DNA from: J051 sp040289295
GTDB taxonomy: Bacteria > Armatimonadota > Fimbriimonadia > Fimbriimonadales > ATM1
DNA length: 64,000 nt
Direction: 5' to 3'
Assembly: GCA_040289295.1 (NCBI GenBank)
Contig: PSLA01000010.1
Coordinates: 14,499 to 78,498, forward strand
Below, in pieces: positions 52,708-61,244 of the stretch (the first letter of the stretch is position 1; each line of letters begins with the position of its first letter). Below the pieces are notes generated by a model that was given only the letters and a program-made list of their open reading frames with translations, searched no databases and was not told the DNA's origin. The position numbers were made by a program, and so were the translations under genes.

Positions 52708-53353
52708 GCTTCACGCCGAGAAGCAGCTCGGCGATCTTCAACGCGGGATTCCAGAGGATGATCTGCATAGGTGACGGCTGGCCGGCCTGCCGCATGATCT
52801 GGCCGCCGAACACGAGCGCCAGTAAGATGAGAGATCCGTAGGTCCGGCTGGCCTGTATGAACCGCACGCCAAGTTGCGGCGGGAGCATCGCTCCAACCAA
52901 CCAGTGGCCGTCGAGCGGGCCGAGCGGGAGCAAGTTGAAGAACGCGAGCGCGAGGTTGATAACGACGGCGAAGAACATCCACTCGTCGAGCGGCGAAATA
53001 CCGTTGACAATGGCGAAGCGAAACGCGACCGCGCAAGCCACGGCAAGGATGATGTTGGTCAGTGGCCCCCAAAGGACGCTCATAAAGTGATCCCACCTCG
53101 GGTTCTGCATCCGCCTCGGGTCCACAAGCACCGGCTTACCCCAACCGATTCCGAAGCCGCTGAAGACCGTAATGAGTACCATGACGGAACCAAGCGGGTC
53201 CAAGTGCGCGAACGGGTTGAGCGTCACCCGCCCCATCATGCGCGGCGTAGGGTCTCCCGCGGCGTCCGCAGACTTCGCGTGCCCGAATTCATGCAGGGCA
53301 ATGGAAAGGAAGATGATGATGAGTTGAGGGATGATCCGTTCGACTTCCTGCAT
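52697..53353 (-). CDS. Site-2 protease-like membrane metalloprotease (M50B)
   Basis: 218 residues. HEFGH at residues 21-25 supplies the zinc ligands and Glu, and the second motif appears as NLLPLGPLDGHWL (Asp ligand). About five helices; GDPTPRMMGRVTLNPFAHLDPLG is the conserved extra segment of this subfamily. Small members of this kind have no PDZ domain and unknown substrates. Its start is 2 bases after the lysA stop on the same strand, so it is co-transcribed with lysA. Convergent overlap of 11 bases with the dipeptidase. Confidence 0.9.
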   Translation of the reverse strand: MQEVERIIPQLIIIFLSIALHEFGHAKSADAAGDPTPRMMGRVTLNPFAHLDPLGSVMVLITVFSGFGIGWGKPVLVDPRRMQNPRWDHFMSVLWGPLTNIILAVACAVAFRFAIVNGISPLDEWMFFAVVINLALAFFNLLPLGPLDGHWLVGAMLPPQLGVRFIQASRTYGSLILLALVFGGQIMRQAGQPSPMQIILWNPALKIAELLLGVKLTA

Positions 53354-53355
53354 CG

Positions 53356-54669
53356 TCAGAGCGCCTCCTCACAACGAAAGAGGTCTTCGAGCGTTTCGCG
53401 CCGAACGATGAGCCTCGCCTCACTGTTTTCCACTATGACCATCGCGGGCCGCGGGTAGCGGTTGTAGTTGCTCGCCATCGCAAAGTTGTATGCGCCGGTT
53501 CCCTGCACGCAAAGCAAATCCCCTACTTCGGTGTTTGACGGAAGCATCGCGTCCGATATCAGCGTGTCGGTTTCACAGTGTCGCCCGGCGACGCGAAACT
53601 CGGTGTCGTGCGGTTCGCAGAGCCTCGAGGCGTTCATCGCCGTGTACTTCGCGCCGTACATCTGTGGGCGAGGGTTGTCAGCCATGCCGCCATCCACGCT
53701 CAGGTAGGTTCGCACACCTGTCGAAGACTGCACCGGAACACTCTTTCTCACCATCACGCGATACAGAGTGACGCCGCCAGTCCCAACGAGGTACCTGCCC
53801 GGCTCGAACGTCAGCGTCGGCATCGGCAAGCCGGCGCGATCGAACTCGCCGCGAACGGCAGCCTCGATTCGGCGCACGCTCTCGCGGATAGGTCGGGGCG
53901 CGTCTCCCGTTACGTATGCGATTCCGAACCCCCCACCTGCAATCACCTCCTGAACCTCGTCGAAGGCACCTCTGGCTGTGATAGCGAACTCCGCCGCGCG
54001 GCGAGCGCTCTCGGCTATTGCTTCTGCGTCCACCAGTTGAGAACCGACGTGAACATGGACACCAACGAGCGCCAGGCTCGGCTCAGCCCTGATGCGTTCC
54101 GCCGCCTCGAACGCTGCGCCCGAAGCAATGTTCAAGCCGAACTTGGAGTCCTCCTGCCCGGTTCGGATCGCCTGATGCGTGACCGGATCCACACCCGGGG
54201 CGAGGCGCAACAGAGCATGCTGTTTCCTGCCCGCTTCCGAGCACACGCGAGCGAGACGCGGGATTTCGTCCAGGCTGTCAATGATGACGGCGCGGACGCC
54301 AACTTCCACAGCGCGCCGCAGCTCATGGTCGGACTTGGCGTTGCCGTGAAGGTGGATGCTCTCGGCTGGGAATCCAGCTCGCATTGCGGCTTCCAGTTCG
54401 CCTTCGCTGGCGGCATCGATGTCGCACCCATGCTCACGCACGAGTTGGAGCACGCCAATGGCGGGGTTCGCCTTCGCCGCATAAGCGACTCGCCCGGCGA
54501 ACGGCTCCACGGCGCTACGGAACTCGCGGCACCGCGCGCGTACCTCGGCAGCGTCCACTACGTAAAGGGGTGTGCCGAATGAGGAAGCAAGGTGCTCTGC
54601 GGACAAGCCGCCAACGACCAAAGCGCCGCTCGAATCCGCGGCCTGCGTTCCCTGGAAGCGGGCAAACAT
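53356..54669 (-). CDS. lysA: Diaminopimelate decarboxylase
   Basis: 437 residues from ATG 54669 (a GTG at 54687 is also possible). It converts meso-diaminopimelate to lysine. The PLP lysine is Lys66 in AYAAKANPAIG; HVHVGSQLVDAEAIAESAR, EVIAGGGFGIAYV, EPGRYLVGTGGVTLY and LLCVQGTGAYNFAMASNYN are LysA-specific segments. Neighbours are an M50 protease downstream and a small conserved protein upstream. Confidence 0.94.
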   Translation of the reverse strand: MFARFQGTQAADSSGALVVGGLSAEHLASSFGTPLYVVDAAEVRARCREFRSAVEPFAGRVAYAAKANPAIGVLQLVREHGCDIDAASEGELEAAMRAGFPAESIHLHGNAKSDHELRRAVEVGVRAVIIDSLDEIPRLARVCSEAGRKQHALLRLAPGVDPVTHQAIRTGQEDSKFGLNIASGAAFEAAERIRAEPSLALVGVHVHVGSQLVDAEAIAESARRAAEFAITARGAFDEVQEVIAGGGFGIAYVTGDAPRPIRESVRRIEAAVRGEFDRAGLPMPTLTFEPGRYLVGTGGVTLYRVMVRKSVPVQSSTGVRTYLSVDGGMADNPRPQMYGAKYTAMNASRLCEPHDTEFRVAGRHCETDTLISDAMLPSNTEVGDLLCVQGTGAYNFAMASNYNRYPRPAMVIVENSEARLIVRRETLEDLFRCEEAL

Positions 54670-54707
54670 GAGCCCGCAGTATGGCACGCAAGCGAGTCCA
54701 GTGCGGG

Positions 54708-54914
54708 TTAGGCGACTTTTTCTTCTTTGACGACAATTGCCCTGACCTTTTCAAGGCAAATTTCCCTGTCGTCGACCGTGAGCACGGTGCCATACATCGG
54801 GCGATAGTCCACACTCGTTAGGAAGCCGTCGGTGTGGACCTCCTTGCCGCCTCGGTCTACGTACGAGATCCGAACCCGTCGACCCACGAACGGTTTTACT
54901 TCTTGAACGGTCAT
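54708..54914 (-). CDS. Small conserved protein upstream of lysA
   Basis: 68 residues (MTVQEVKPFVGRRVRISYVD, later TVDDREICLEKVRAIVVKEE). The pattern of alternating strands suggests a small SH3-like barrel, as in LSM/KOW-type or DUF2642-like proteins, but I cannot assign a family. It lies between trkA and lysA on the same strand with short gaps (about 38 and 57 bases). Confidence 0.65.
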   Translation of the reverse strand: MTVQEVKPFVGRRVRISYVDRGGKEVHTDGFLTSVDYRPMYGTVLTVDDREICLEKVRAIVVKEEKVA

Positions 54915-54971
54915 CCTGCCAAGTGAACTGTTCCCGCGGTCAGGAGCGCTCCTCCTGGCATTATTGGCGGA

Positions 54972-55634
54972 TTAGTGCCCGCTTTCCAAAACTTTGCGAA
55001 GTTCCGCCCCATGTTCGACGGGGGCGAGGATGACGACGAGGTCATTTTCGCGTAACTCGGTGTCACCTTCGGCGATCAGTCCATGCTCACCACGCACGAT
55101 CCACACGATGTTGCTTCCGGGAGGCAGGTTCAGGTCCCTAACGCGACGCCCTACGGCGGGCGAGCGACTCGTAAGCACCGCCTCGATGACCTCAATCTTC
55201 CCACGGCGCAAGGCTGCAAGCGGCACGACGGAGCCAGCACTGATCTCTTGCTCGACCAGGTTGAACAGAATCTCCGTCGCGCTCACTACGCCATCAATGC
55301 CCAACTCTTTGAATAGCGCTTCTCGTTCCGGGTTGTTCACCCGTGCAATCGCGCGCTCAACGCCCCAAGTGTTCTTTGCCATCTGACAGACGATCAGGTT
55401 GTCTTCGTCTTCGCCGGTTACGGCAGCAACGCAGTCGGCCCGAGCAAAGCCTACCTCACGCTGCACGCGTGTCTCGCACCCGTCGCCTAGCATAAGCGCG
55501 CTGCCCAGCTGCGGCTCAAGTCGCTGATAGGTGTGCTTGTCTTTCTCGAGCAGCAATACCTCGTGCCCTTCCTTGAGGAGCATCTTCGTGAGGTGAAAGC
55601 CTACATTTCCTCCGCCGACCACAACGATATACAC
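54972..55634 (-). CDS. TrkA/RCK-type potassium channel regulatory protein
   Basis: 220 residues from GTG 55634, which follows a strong ribosome site (GGGGAGGAG) and gives VYIVVVGGGNVGFHLTKMLL as N-terminus; an upstream ATG at 55673 would overlap the previous gene. TrkA-N Rossmann domain with GGGNVG, LEKDKHTYQRLE and VTGEDEDNLIVCQ, followed by a TrkA-C domain (VLTSRSPAVGRRVRDLNLPP). It binds NAD(H)/ATP and gates K+ uptake channels. No TrkH/KtrB channel gene is in the window. Confidence 0.9.
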   Translation of the reverse strand: MYIVVVGGGNVGFHLTKMLLKEGHEVLLLEKDKHTYQRLEPQLGSALMLGDGCETRVQREVGFARADCVAAVTGEDEDNLIVCQMAKNTWGVERAIARVNNPEREALFKELGIDGVVSATEILFNLVEQEISAGSVVPLAALRRGKIEVIEAVLTSRSPAVGRRVRDLNLPPGSNIVWIVRGEHGLIAEGDTELRENDLVVILAPVEHGAELRKVLESGH

Positions 55635-55638
55635 GCGA

Positions 55639-56085
55639 CTACTCCTCCCCCGCTGCCTTGTTGTAGGCGTCAATCGGCAGAAACTCTCGACCCAACAACC
55701 AGTCTCGCATCATCCCTGCTGTCAAGAGGTTGGGCGTGATGCTGAAAACCCCCATCTTCCGATACTCTTTCGCGCGGTCTGCGTCGTTGACTTTCGCGCA
55801 CACCATGGAGACGCCGTAGCGCGTTTGGGCGACCTGCGCCGCCATAAGGTTTGTGTTATCGCCTCGGGTCGAGGCGATAAATGCGTCTGCATCTCAAATG
55901 CCGGCATCGAGCAGGACGTCGTCGTCCAAGCCATCGCCAATGATAACACGGCATCCATGGTCGTGCCCTAGGCGGGCGAGATGCTCAGGCTCGCGCTCGA
56001 CGACGGTTACCTCGTCTCCGTTCGCCGAAAGCATCCGAGCCAGTGCGGCCCCGGTACGTCCGCAACCAAAGATGATGACGTTCAT
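55639..56085 (-). pseudogene. TrkA-N protein with in-frame UGA
   Basis: A second RCK-N protein of 148 codons: MNVIIFGCGRTGAALARML, VVEREPEHLARLG, then GDGLDDDVLLDAGI, a TGA at 55896-55894, and a direct continuation in the same frame with DADAFIASTRGDNTNLMAAQ and VCAKVNDADRAKEYRKMG. Only one codon interrupts an otherwise complete domain. A nonsense mutation (CGA or GGA to TGA), a sequencing error or UGA read-through as selenocysteine could each explain it. An exact 11-bp hairpin lies at 55856-55880 just downstream of the UGA in the mRNA. The stop is 4 bases before the next trkA start; glnD ends 12 bases upstream. Confidence 0.75.
55856..55880 (-). promoter_or_regulatory. Perfect 11-bp hairpin downstream of an in-frame UGA
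   Basis: Arms 55856-55866 and 55870-55880 are exact reverse complements (minus strand TTATCGCCTCG / CGAGGCGATAA) with a 3-base loop. In the mRNA the stem begins 13 nt after the UGA at 55896-55894. It is coding sequence for a conserved RCK segment, so the structure may be coincidental. Confidence 0.5.
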
Positions 56086-56097
56086 GCAGAAGCGAGA

Positions 56098-58512
56098 CTA
56101 TACCTTGCCCACCGTACGTCGCAGCGCTCGATCAACCTCCTCCTTCGTCAGCGAGGCGCCGTCCGGCTTGCTCAGAGAGAAGCGGGCAACGGCGCGACCC
56201 GCCGCCTGACCGATTCGAGCCACTTGTATGTTCCAGTGCAGGCTCGCCAGCATCCGCGCCACCCGATAGGGCATCCCTCGACCGAGGCGCGTTTCAATCT
56301 CCAACACCGCAGGCGCGCCCCGGTGAAACCGATAGCGATACACCTCCTGCTCCCGCTCGGGATCCTTTCCGTGCCGACGGAGCAGCGCGTCCACGTCCTT
56401 TCGGTTCCGCACCCGCGAGCGTATTTCCTTCGCCACCACCGAACATAAGCCTGCCGGCAGCGGGCCATCCCGAAACGATACAGTTAGAACGTCCAACGCG
56501 ATAGGATGCTCTTCCTGCGTACTTGCAGCACGCACAGCGTGCAGATTGATGTCCAGCGCGTAGAACACCGCGAGCAATCGGCTTAGCAGGCCGGGCTTCG
56601 GCAGGTCGCGCATGCAGACGGTCACGTCGGTCGTCTTCGATTCATGGTCGTGATGGAAGGTGACCGTCGTCTCGCCCTCCCTCGCACGATCCACATAGTC
56701 AGCGTGCAGCGGGAACTGAGACTGCGAGGTGGCGAGCAGGTAGTGCGTCGGCATGAGGTCGAGGAAACGCGCCAGCCTCGCTCCGCCCTCCTCCGTCTCG
56801 GCGAGTCGCTTTAGCGCCTGGCGGCGGAACAGGGCGGGGTCAATCTCCACCGGCTGGGGCGTCTCAAGGGCAGAGCGCGCCCGCTCGTACAACTCCTGCG
56901 CGCTGGCCGCCATCGGGCCTGTCCACAGTTCCTCGTTGACGGCGGAGGTATCCGCGTATGTCAGTAGGTACAGCATAGCGAGGCGGTCCGGACGCTCCGC
57001 CGCGAGAGCAACCTGGCTTGCCGTACGGGGGTCCGCGAGGTCGTGAGTCCTGGCCACGTCCGCAAGGAGTAGGTGCTCGCGCACCAACCACTTCACCGTG
57101 CGCTTCTCGTCACCGGTGACGCCAAGGCGATCGCAGACAGCTTCGGCAATCTCCGCTCCAACCGCCGCGTGTCGCCGCTTGGGGTTCACCTTCCCCAGGT
57201 CGTGCAGGATGGCGGCGAGGTAGAGCGGCCGATGATTGGTCACTTCTGACCACACAGCTGCGAACTCTGGCAGCGTGCGCGATTCATCGAGGAAGCGAAC
57301 AACCTTCAGCGTGTGCTCTCCGACCGTGTAACGATGAACCGAGTCTCTTGAGAGCAGGTAACGACACGGCGTGAGCTCAGGAAGCACGGCGTCAAGTAGC
57401 CCGGAATCGTCCAGCGCCCGGAGCGCGCCCTCGCCCGAAGTCAGATGCTCGTTAATCCTGGCGGTGTCTCCCAATTGCTTGGGCGATCTCACGCGTTCGA
57501 TGCGAAGACCGAGACGCGACGCCCGACATACGCCGATAACGGCGCTCGTCAGGTCGCTTGCCCGCCCCACTTTGCAGACGCCGCGCTCAGCATACACGCC
57601 GCCTGAACTGAGAACAAACATTGAAGTCTGAATGAGACGCTCGGCGGAGCGCCAGACGTGGTCGCATTGCTCTCCTGCACGGATGACGCGCTCCGCCAGG
57701 TCCTGCACATCAACGCCTAACTGGCGGGCGACCGACTCGATACGGGTACGAAGAAGGCGATCTTCCTTTCGCTCCGTGACGGAGTGCAGCACGTTCCGTA
57801 CCGTCAAGAGGGTCTCATATGCGTCCTCTGGCAGCGGGATGCTTCGGCGGTTGAGAGCTTGGGCAATCCAACGACCTGTGTGCACGTCTCGCAGACCTCC
57901 GGCACCGTCCCGGAGGTGGAACTCAACTACGCGGGGCGTCTCATGCCAGCGAGCGCGATTTGACTGCCGCTCCTCACGCTTGCTGATGAGAAACTCAGCA
58001 ACAGGAAACGTTCGACGGAAGACCTTGTTGAACGCATCAAGTGCTTCCCTTCTGCCTGAAACAAGCCTGGCGTCGAGCAAGCCGGTTCGGGTCGCTTGGT
58101 CAAGCGCGGGGCAGTCTGATGGAAGGCGAAACGCATAGCCCACCGGCCATTTCAACTCGCCGAACAACTGGATCATCAGGTGGAACATCCGGCGAACACA
58201 CTCCTCGGCATCGGCTGTCAGTTCACCTTCCGGCAGGAAGGTTAGGTCAAGATCGCTGTAGGGAGCGACCTCTCGGCGACCGTAGCCGCCAACTGCGACA
58301 ACGGAGAACATCGTCCTAGGGCTCCCACGGTGCACCAGCCGAAACAGAGCGCGCAGCACGCGGTCGGCGACGGCCGAGTGTTGTCTGCACCAAGCGCGAC
58401 CCGTGGGCTGTTCGCGCAGTTCTGCGAAAAGCCGCGCCCGTTCCGCACGCGCTTTTTGCACGAGCCGCTCGACCTCCCTTTCCGCCTGGGAGAGGGTCAG
58501 GGTAAGGGACAT
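56098..58512 (-). CDS. glnD: GlnD-type bifunctional uridylyltransferase / uridylyl-removing enzyme
   Basis: 804 residues from ATG 58512. The nucleotidyltransferase motif GGYGRREVAPYSDLDLTFL is near residue 75, the HD phosphohydrolase domain is visible (LAAILHDLGKVNPKRRHAAV), and two C-terminal ACT domains end the protein. GlnD senses glutamine and modifies PII. No glnB or glnA is in the window. The first dozen codons (MSLTLTLSQAERE) come from a family A repeat; a GTG at 58461 (VQKARAERARLF) could be the ancestral start. It heads the glnD-trkA-trkA-lysA-M50 series on the minus strand. Confidence 0.92.
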   Translation of the reverse strand: MSLTLTLSQAEREVERLVQKARAERARLFAELREQPTGRAWCRQHSAVADRVLRALFRLVHRGSPRTMFSVVAVGGYGRREVAPYSDLDLTFLPEGELTADAEECVRRMFHLMIQLFGELKWPVGYAFRLPSDCPALDQATRTGLLDARLVSGRREALDAFNKVFRRTFPVAEFLISKREERQSNRARWHETPRVVEFHLRDGAGGLRDVHTGRWIAQALNRRSIPLPEDAYETLLTVRNVLHSVTERKEDRLLRTRIESVARQLGVDVQDLAERVIRAGEQCDHVWRSAERLIQTSMFVLSSGGVYAERGVCKVGRASDLTSAVIGVCRASRLGLRIERVRSPKQLGDTARINEHLTSGEGALRALDDSGLLDAVLPELTPCRYLLSRDSVHRYTVGEHTLKVVRFLDESRTLPEFAAVWSEVTNHRPLYLAAILHDLGKVNPKRRHAAVGAEIAEAVCDRLGVTGDEKRTVKWLVREHLLLADVARTHDLADPRTASQVALAAERPDRLAMLYLLTYADTSAVNEELWTGPMAASAQELYERARSALETPQPVEIDPALFRRQALKRLAETEEGGARLARFLDLMPTHYLLATSQSQFPLHADYVDRAREGETTVTFHHDHESKTTDVTVCMRDLPKPGLLSRLLAVFYALDINLHAVRAASTQEEHPIALDVLTVSFRDGPLPAGLCSVVAKEIRSRVRNRKDVDALLRRHGKDPEREQEVYRYRFHRGAPAVLEIETRLGRGMPYRVARMLASLHWNIQVARIGQAAGRAVARFSLSKPDGASLTKEEVDRALRRTVGKV

Positions 58513-58592
58513 CACGGCTGGCTCACCTCTCGACCTCCCTCTCCCCCTGGGAGAGGGTCGGGGTGAGGGACATCAGGGCTGCCTCACCTCGG
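58471..58592 (+). repeat. Two tandem family A repeats in a 61-bp duplicated unit
   Basis: Cores at about 58475-58508 and 58536-58569, each within a duplicated stretch starting CGACCTCCCT and ending GGCTCACCTC or GCCTCACCTC. The first copy covers the start of glnD. Confidence 0.88.
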
Positions 58593-58596
58593 CTGT

Positions 58597-60183
58597 TCAT
58601 GGGTTGTAGTCTATACGGAACACCTTCTGCTCATCAATTGCCCACATCTCGACGGTTTGTTTTGCATCCCTTTCCACCTTTAGGGCGATCGGCGTCGCGA
58701 ACGCAGCGATGGCGACCATAGCGACCGCGAGCGCTGTCCCCAACCACGTTAGGTAACCGCCGAGCACCGTAAAAACGGCCATCCGTCGCCGACCGGCGAA
58801 GATCCGGCAGGCTGGAATCGTCAGGCTAAGCGTAACCAGAGCAACAGTAAGCAGCGTGTGAGTTTCATCCGTCCACGGCGGTGAGTTGGGGTCGAAGGCC
58901 GCGAGCACGCTGTTAGGGAAGGACCTGTGAACGAAGAACGACGTAAGCAGGGTTGCACCGATTAAACCTATGGCAAGCAGGATCACGCGCTCCAATCGCC
59001 CTGGCGAAGCGCCGTTCGTAGCCGCCACTTCAATCGGTAGCGCAAGCACTACCGCCAGCAACACCACCCACGCTGCTAAAGAGGCCAAGCCAGTGCCGGC
59101 GTACACCGCCACGGCGAGAATCGAGCCGGCGCCCAAGACGGCTCGAGGGTCCGGGTGCGGGATTGGGCCGAGGAGCAAACGAACGGCCCATCCGAGCAGC
59201 GCCAAGCCGGCCAAGGAGAACGCGGTAAGCAGCAGGGCGGACGGGCCGGTCGCCGCCAAGACTGCGGCCGCTTCGACCCGGTCCCTCTCCGCCTCCACCT
59301 GCACCATCGGCTTCATCAGGCGGAGCCAACCTTCCGCTCGCATGAGAGTTCTCGCCGCAGCCTGCGCCTCTGTTTCGCCCACAGACTGGGCCACCGCACG
59401 GACGAACGAAGCACGTACATCTTCAAATCGGCTCGGTTCGAGAATGGCGGAGCGTGGACCGGCACCCATCTCGGCAGCACGATAGGCAAGGGTGCATGCT
59501 GCCATTCGCGCTTCTACGGAGTACGCGCCCTTCAGAATCAACTCCGCGTTCTTAATCGCGGTGACGCGCTCGCGCAGCCGGCGGTGATCATCGGGGGTTG
59601 GCTCGAACGCAGCCGCCGCCGACCGGATGATCATCGCCACAGGGTCGGCCAGTCGCAGCCTCACGGCCAGCACGGTGTGCCAGGCGAGGGAAACCCCGTC
59701 GGCATGAGAAAGCTCCTTGCTAAACGTCAGAATCTGCTCCGTTCGTCGGTCCGACCATGATCCCAAGACCGCAGCGCGTCTCCACATCTCCTGAGCGAGC
59801 TCCGGTCGGCCGGATCGGTGCGCAAGAGCCGCTACCATCTGTGGCCAAAAGGCGTTATCCGGCTCGGCAAGCGCAGCGCTTTGCAGGTACGCGAGCGCCC
59901 TCTCGAAGTCACTCTGCTCCACAAACGCCTGTCCCTGCACGTTCATGCGTCGTGCCATCTGGTAGGCGAGCAGCGAGAGTTCGCCCGTAGACACCGGCTC
60001 GGCTCGCGGCGGCCGGATGGGAAATGAGGGCGACTGAGAAAGAGGGTTAAGTTCCACTGCGCGTGCGACATCGTCGTGAGGACGAAGCAAATAGAGAAAC
60101 AGCGCGCGCGCCGCCGGATGGATTATCAGGGCAAGCAGCGTGCCCACGAGAACGCCTGCGAAGAGGCGTCGCAACGAGCTCAC
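58597..60183 (-). CDS. Membrane protein with helical-repeat domain, in ECF sigma operon
   Basis: 528 residues from GTG 60183 (VSSLRRLFAGVLVGTLLALI), 10 bases after the anti-sigma stop. One N-terminal helix anchors a helical, TPR-like region (AFVEQSDFERALAYLQSAAL, EPDNAFWPQMVAALAHRSGR), and the C-terminal 200 residues contain about six more helices. I do not recognise the full-length family. Its place directly after sigma and anti-sigma genes suggests a part of the same envelope-response pathway. Confidence 0.75.
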   Translation of the reverse strand: MSSLRRLFAGVLVGTLLALIIHPAARALFLYLLRPHDDVARAVELNPLSQSPSFPIRPPRAEPVSTGELSLLAYQMARRMNVQGQAFVEQSDFERALAYLQSAALAEPDNAFWPQMVAALAHRSGRPELAQEMWRRAAVLGSWSDRRTEQILTFSKELSHADGVSLAWHTVLAVRLRLADPVAMIIRSAAAAFEPTPDDHRRLRERVTAIKNAELILKGAYSVEARMAACTLAYRAAEMGAGPRSAILEPSRFEDVRASFVRAVAQSVGETEAQAAARTLMRAEGWLRLMKPMVQVEAERDRVEAAAVLAATGPSALLLTAFSLAGLALLGWAVRLLLGPIPHPDPRAVLGAGSILAVAVYAGTGLASLAAWVVLLAVVLALPIEVAATNGASPGRLERVILLAIGLIGATLLTSFFVHRSFPNSVLAAFDPNSPPWTDETHTLLTVALVTLSLTIPACRIFAGRRRMAVFTVLGGYLTWLGTALAVAMVAIAAFATPIALKVERDAKQTVEMWAIDEQKVFRIDYNP

Positions 60184-60193
60184 TTGGGAGTCC

Positions 60194-60637
60194 CTACCCC
60201 TTGTTGCCCGGGTGGGTTGGAGCGCTCGATCCGCCATCTTCAAAGAGGTCAAGCGGAACGTTGACCTCCGCAGTCGGTGTCTCCGTGGGCTTCAGCGAGG
60301 GCCTCGCCGGATTCGACGTCAGCACGTGCAAGACGGTCAGGATGGCGGCTGCCGTGGTAAGAGCAGCGATCATGGCAGGACGCCATGCATTTAACTCGTC
60401 AAGTACGCGAGCGGAAACGACTGACTCCTCTACTCGGTCCGCGAAGTCGTGATCACCGCGGTGGTCAAGCGCCAAAGATCGAAGCACGTCGCTCAATAGC
60501 GACATGTCTGTGAGGTACCGACGGCAATCTCCGCACTCACCGGCATGGGACCGCAGGAACGTTAGTTCCTCTCGGCTCAGGCCCGCCTCGTCCGCGTGAG
60601 CCAGGTTCCTGAATCGGTCGCATACCCGCTCGGTCAT
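60194..60637 (-). CDS. Anti-sigma factor with zinc-binding (ZAS) domain
   Basis: 147 residues from ATG 60637. The N-terminal ZAS motif (FLRSHAGECGDCRRYL; HxxxCxxC) binds the sigma factor; a single membrane helix follows (about residues 86-106, MIAALTTAAAILTVLHVL) and a Pro/Thr-rich periplasmic tail of about 40 residues. It holds the ECF sigma encoded just upstream until a signal releases it. Confidence 0.88.
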   Translation of the reverse strand: MTERVCDRFRNLAHADEAGLSREELTFLRSHAGECGDCRRYLTDMSLLSDVLRSLALDHRGDHDFADRVEESVVSARVLDELNAWRPAMIAALTTAAAILTVLHVLTSNPARPSLKPTETPTAEVNVPLDLFEDGGSSAPTHPGNKG

Positions 60638-60650
60638 GGCTACTTCGTTC

Positions 60651-61223
60651 CTACTCCTCCCCCTGGTGGGCAAGGATCCAAAGGGTGCGGAATCGCTCGC
60701 GAGCCGTGTGGAGCCGCGAACGGACCGTGCCAACCGGTACGCCCATCGCCTCTGCTACTTCTTCATAGCTCAACTGTTCCATCTCACGCAAGACAAGCGT
60801 AAGACGGAGGTCGGGACTTAGTTGGTTCAGTAAACGTTCCACCAGCATCCGTGTCTCGATCGATCCGCCAGAGCTTTCCTCCCTGGGCTCGATGGGCGAG
60901 GGCTCCGCCCTCTTCAGCCGAAGCCGGTCAACGCACAGCCGAACGCAGATTCGATAAACGAAGGAGGGGAACGCTCGGTCGTCTCGAAGCCGGTAAAGTT
61001 CACGGAATGCTTTCAGGAACGCCTCTTGCGCAACGTCCTCAGCTTCGATTGGGTCGCGCAAAACGTTGGCCGCCGTCCGTATCAGGCGAACGCGATGACG
61101 AGTGACGAGCTCCCGCAGCGCGTTCTGGTCACCTTGCCTGGTACGGTAGACGAGTTGCGCCTCTTCCGCCTTCGGGTCAAGCGCTTCGGTCTGCGTCAAG
61201 GGAATATATGCCGGTCGTTCCAT
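60651..61223 (-). CDS. ECF-type RNA polymerase sigma factor (RpoE-like)
   Basis: 190 residues. Sigma region 2 (RHRVRLIRTAANVLRDPIEA, then EDVAQEAFLKAFRELYRL) and region 4 (LPxDLR-type LSPDLRLTLVLREMEQLSYE then EVAEAMGVPVGTVRSRLHTA) are intact, with the short linker of ECF sigmas. It is followed by its zinc anti-sigma (13-base gap) and a membrane protein, so the unit is a typical envelope-stress or signal-response operon. The regulon is unknown. Confidence 0.94.
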   Translation of the reverse strand: MERPAYIPLTQTEALDPKAEEAQLVYRTRQGDQNALRELVTRHRVRLIRTAANVLRDPIEAEDVAQEAFLKAFRELYRLRDDRAFPSFVYRICVRLCVDRLRLKRAEPSPIEPREESSGGSIETRMLVERLLNQLSPDLRLTLVLREMEQLSYEEVAEAMGVPVGTVRSRLHTARERFRTLWILAHQGEE

Positions 61224-61244
61224 AGTGCTTCGATCTCTGCGAAG

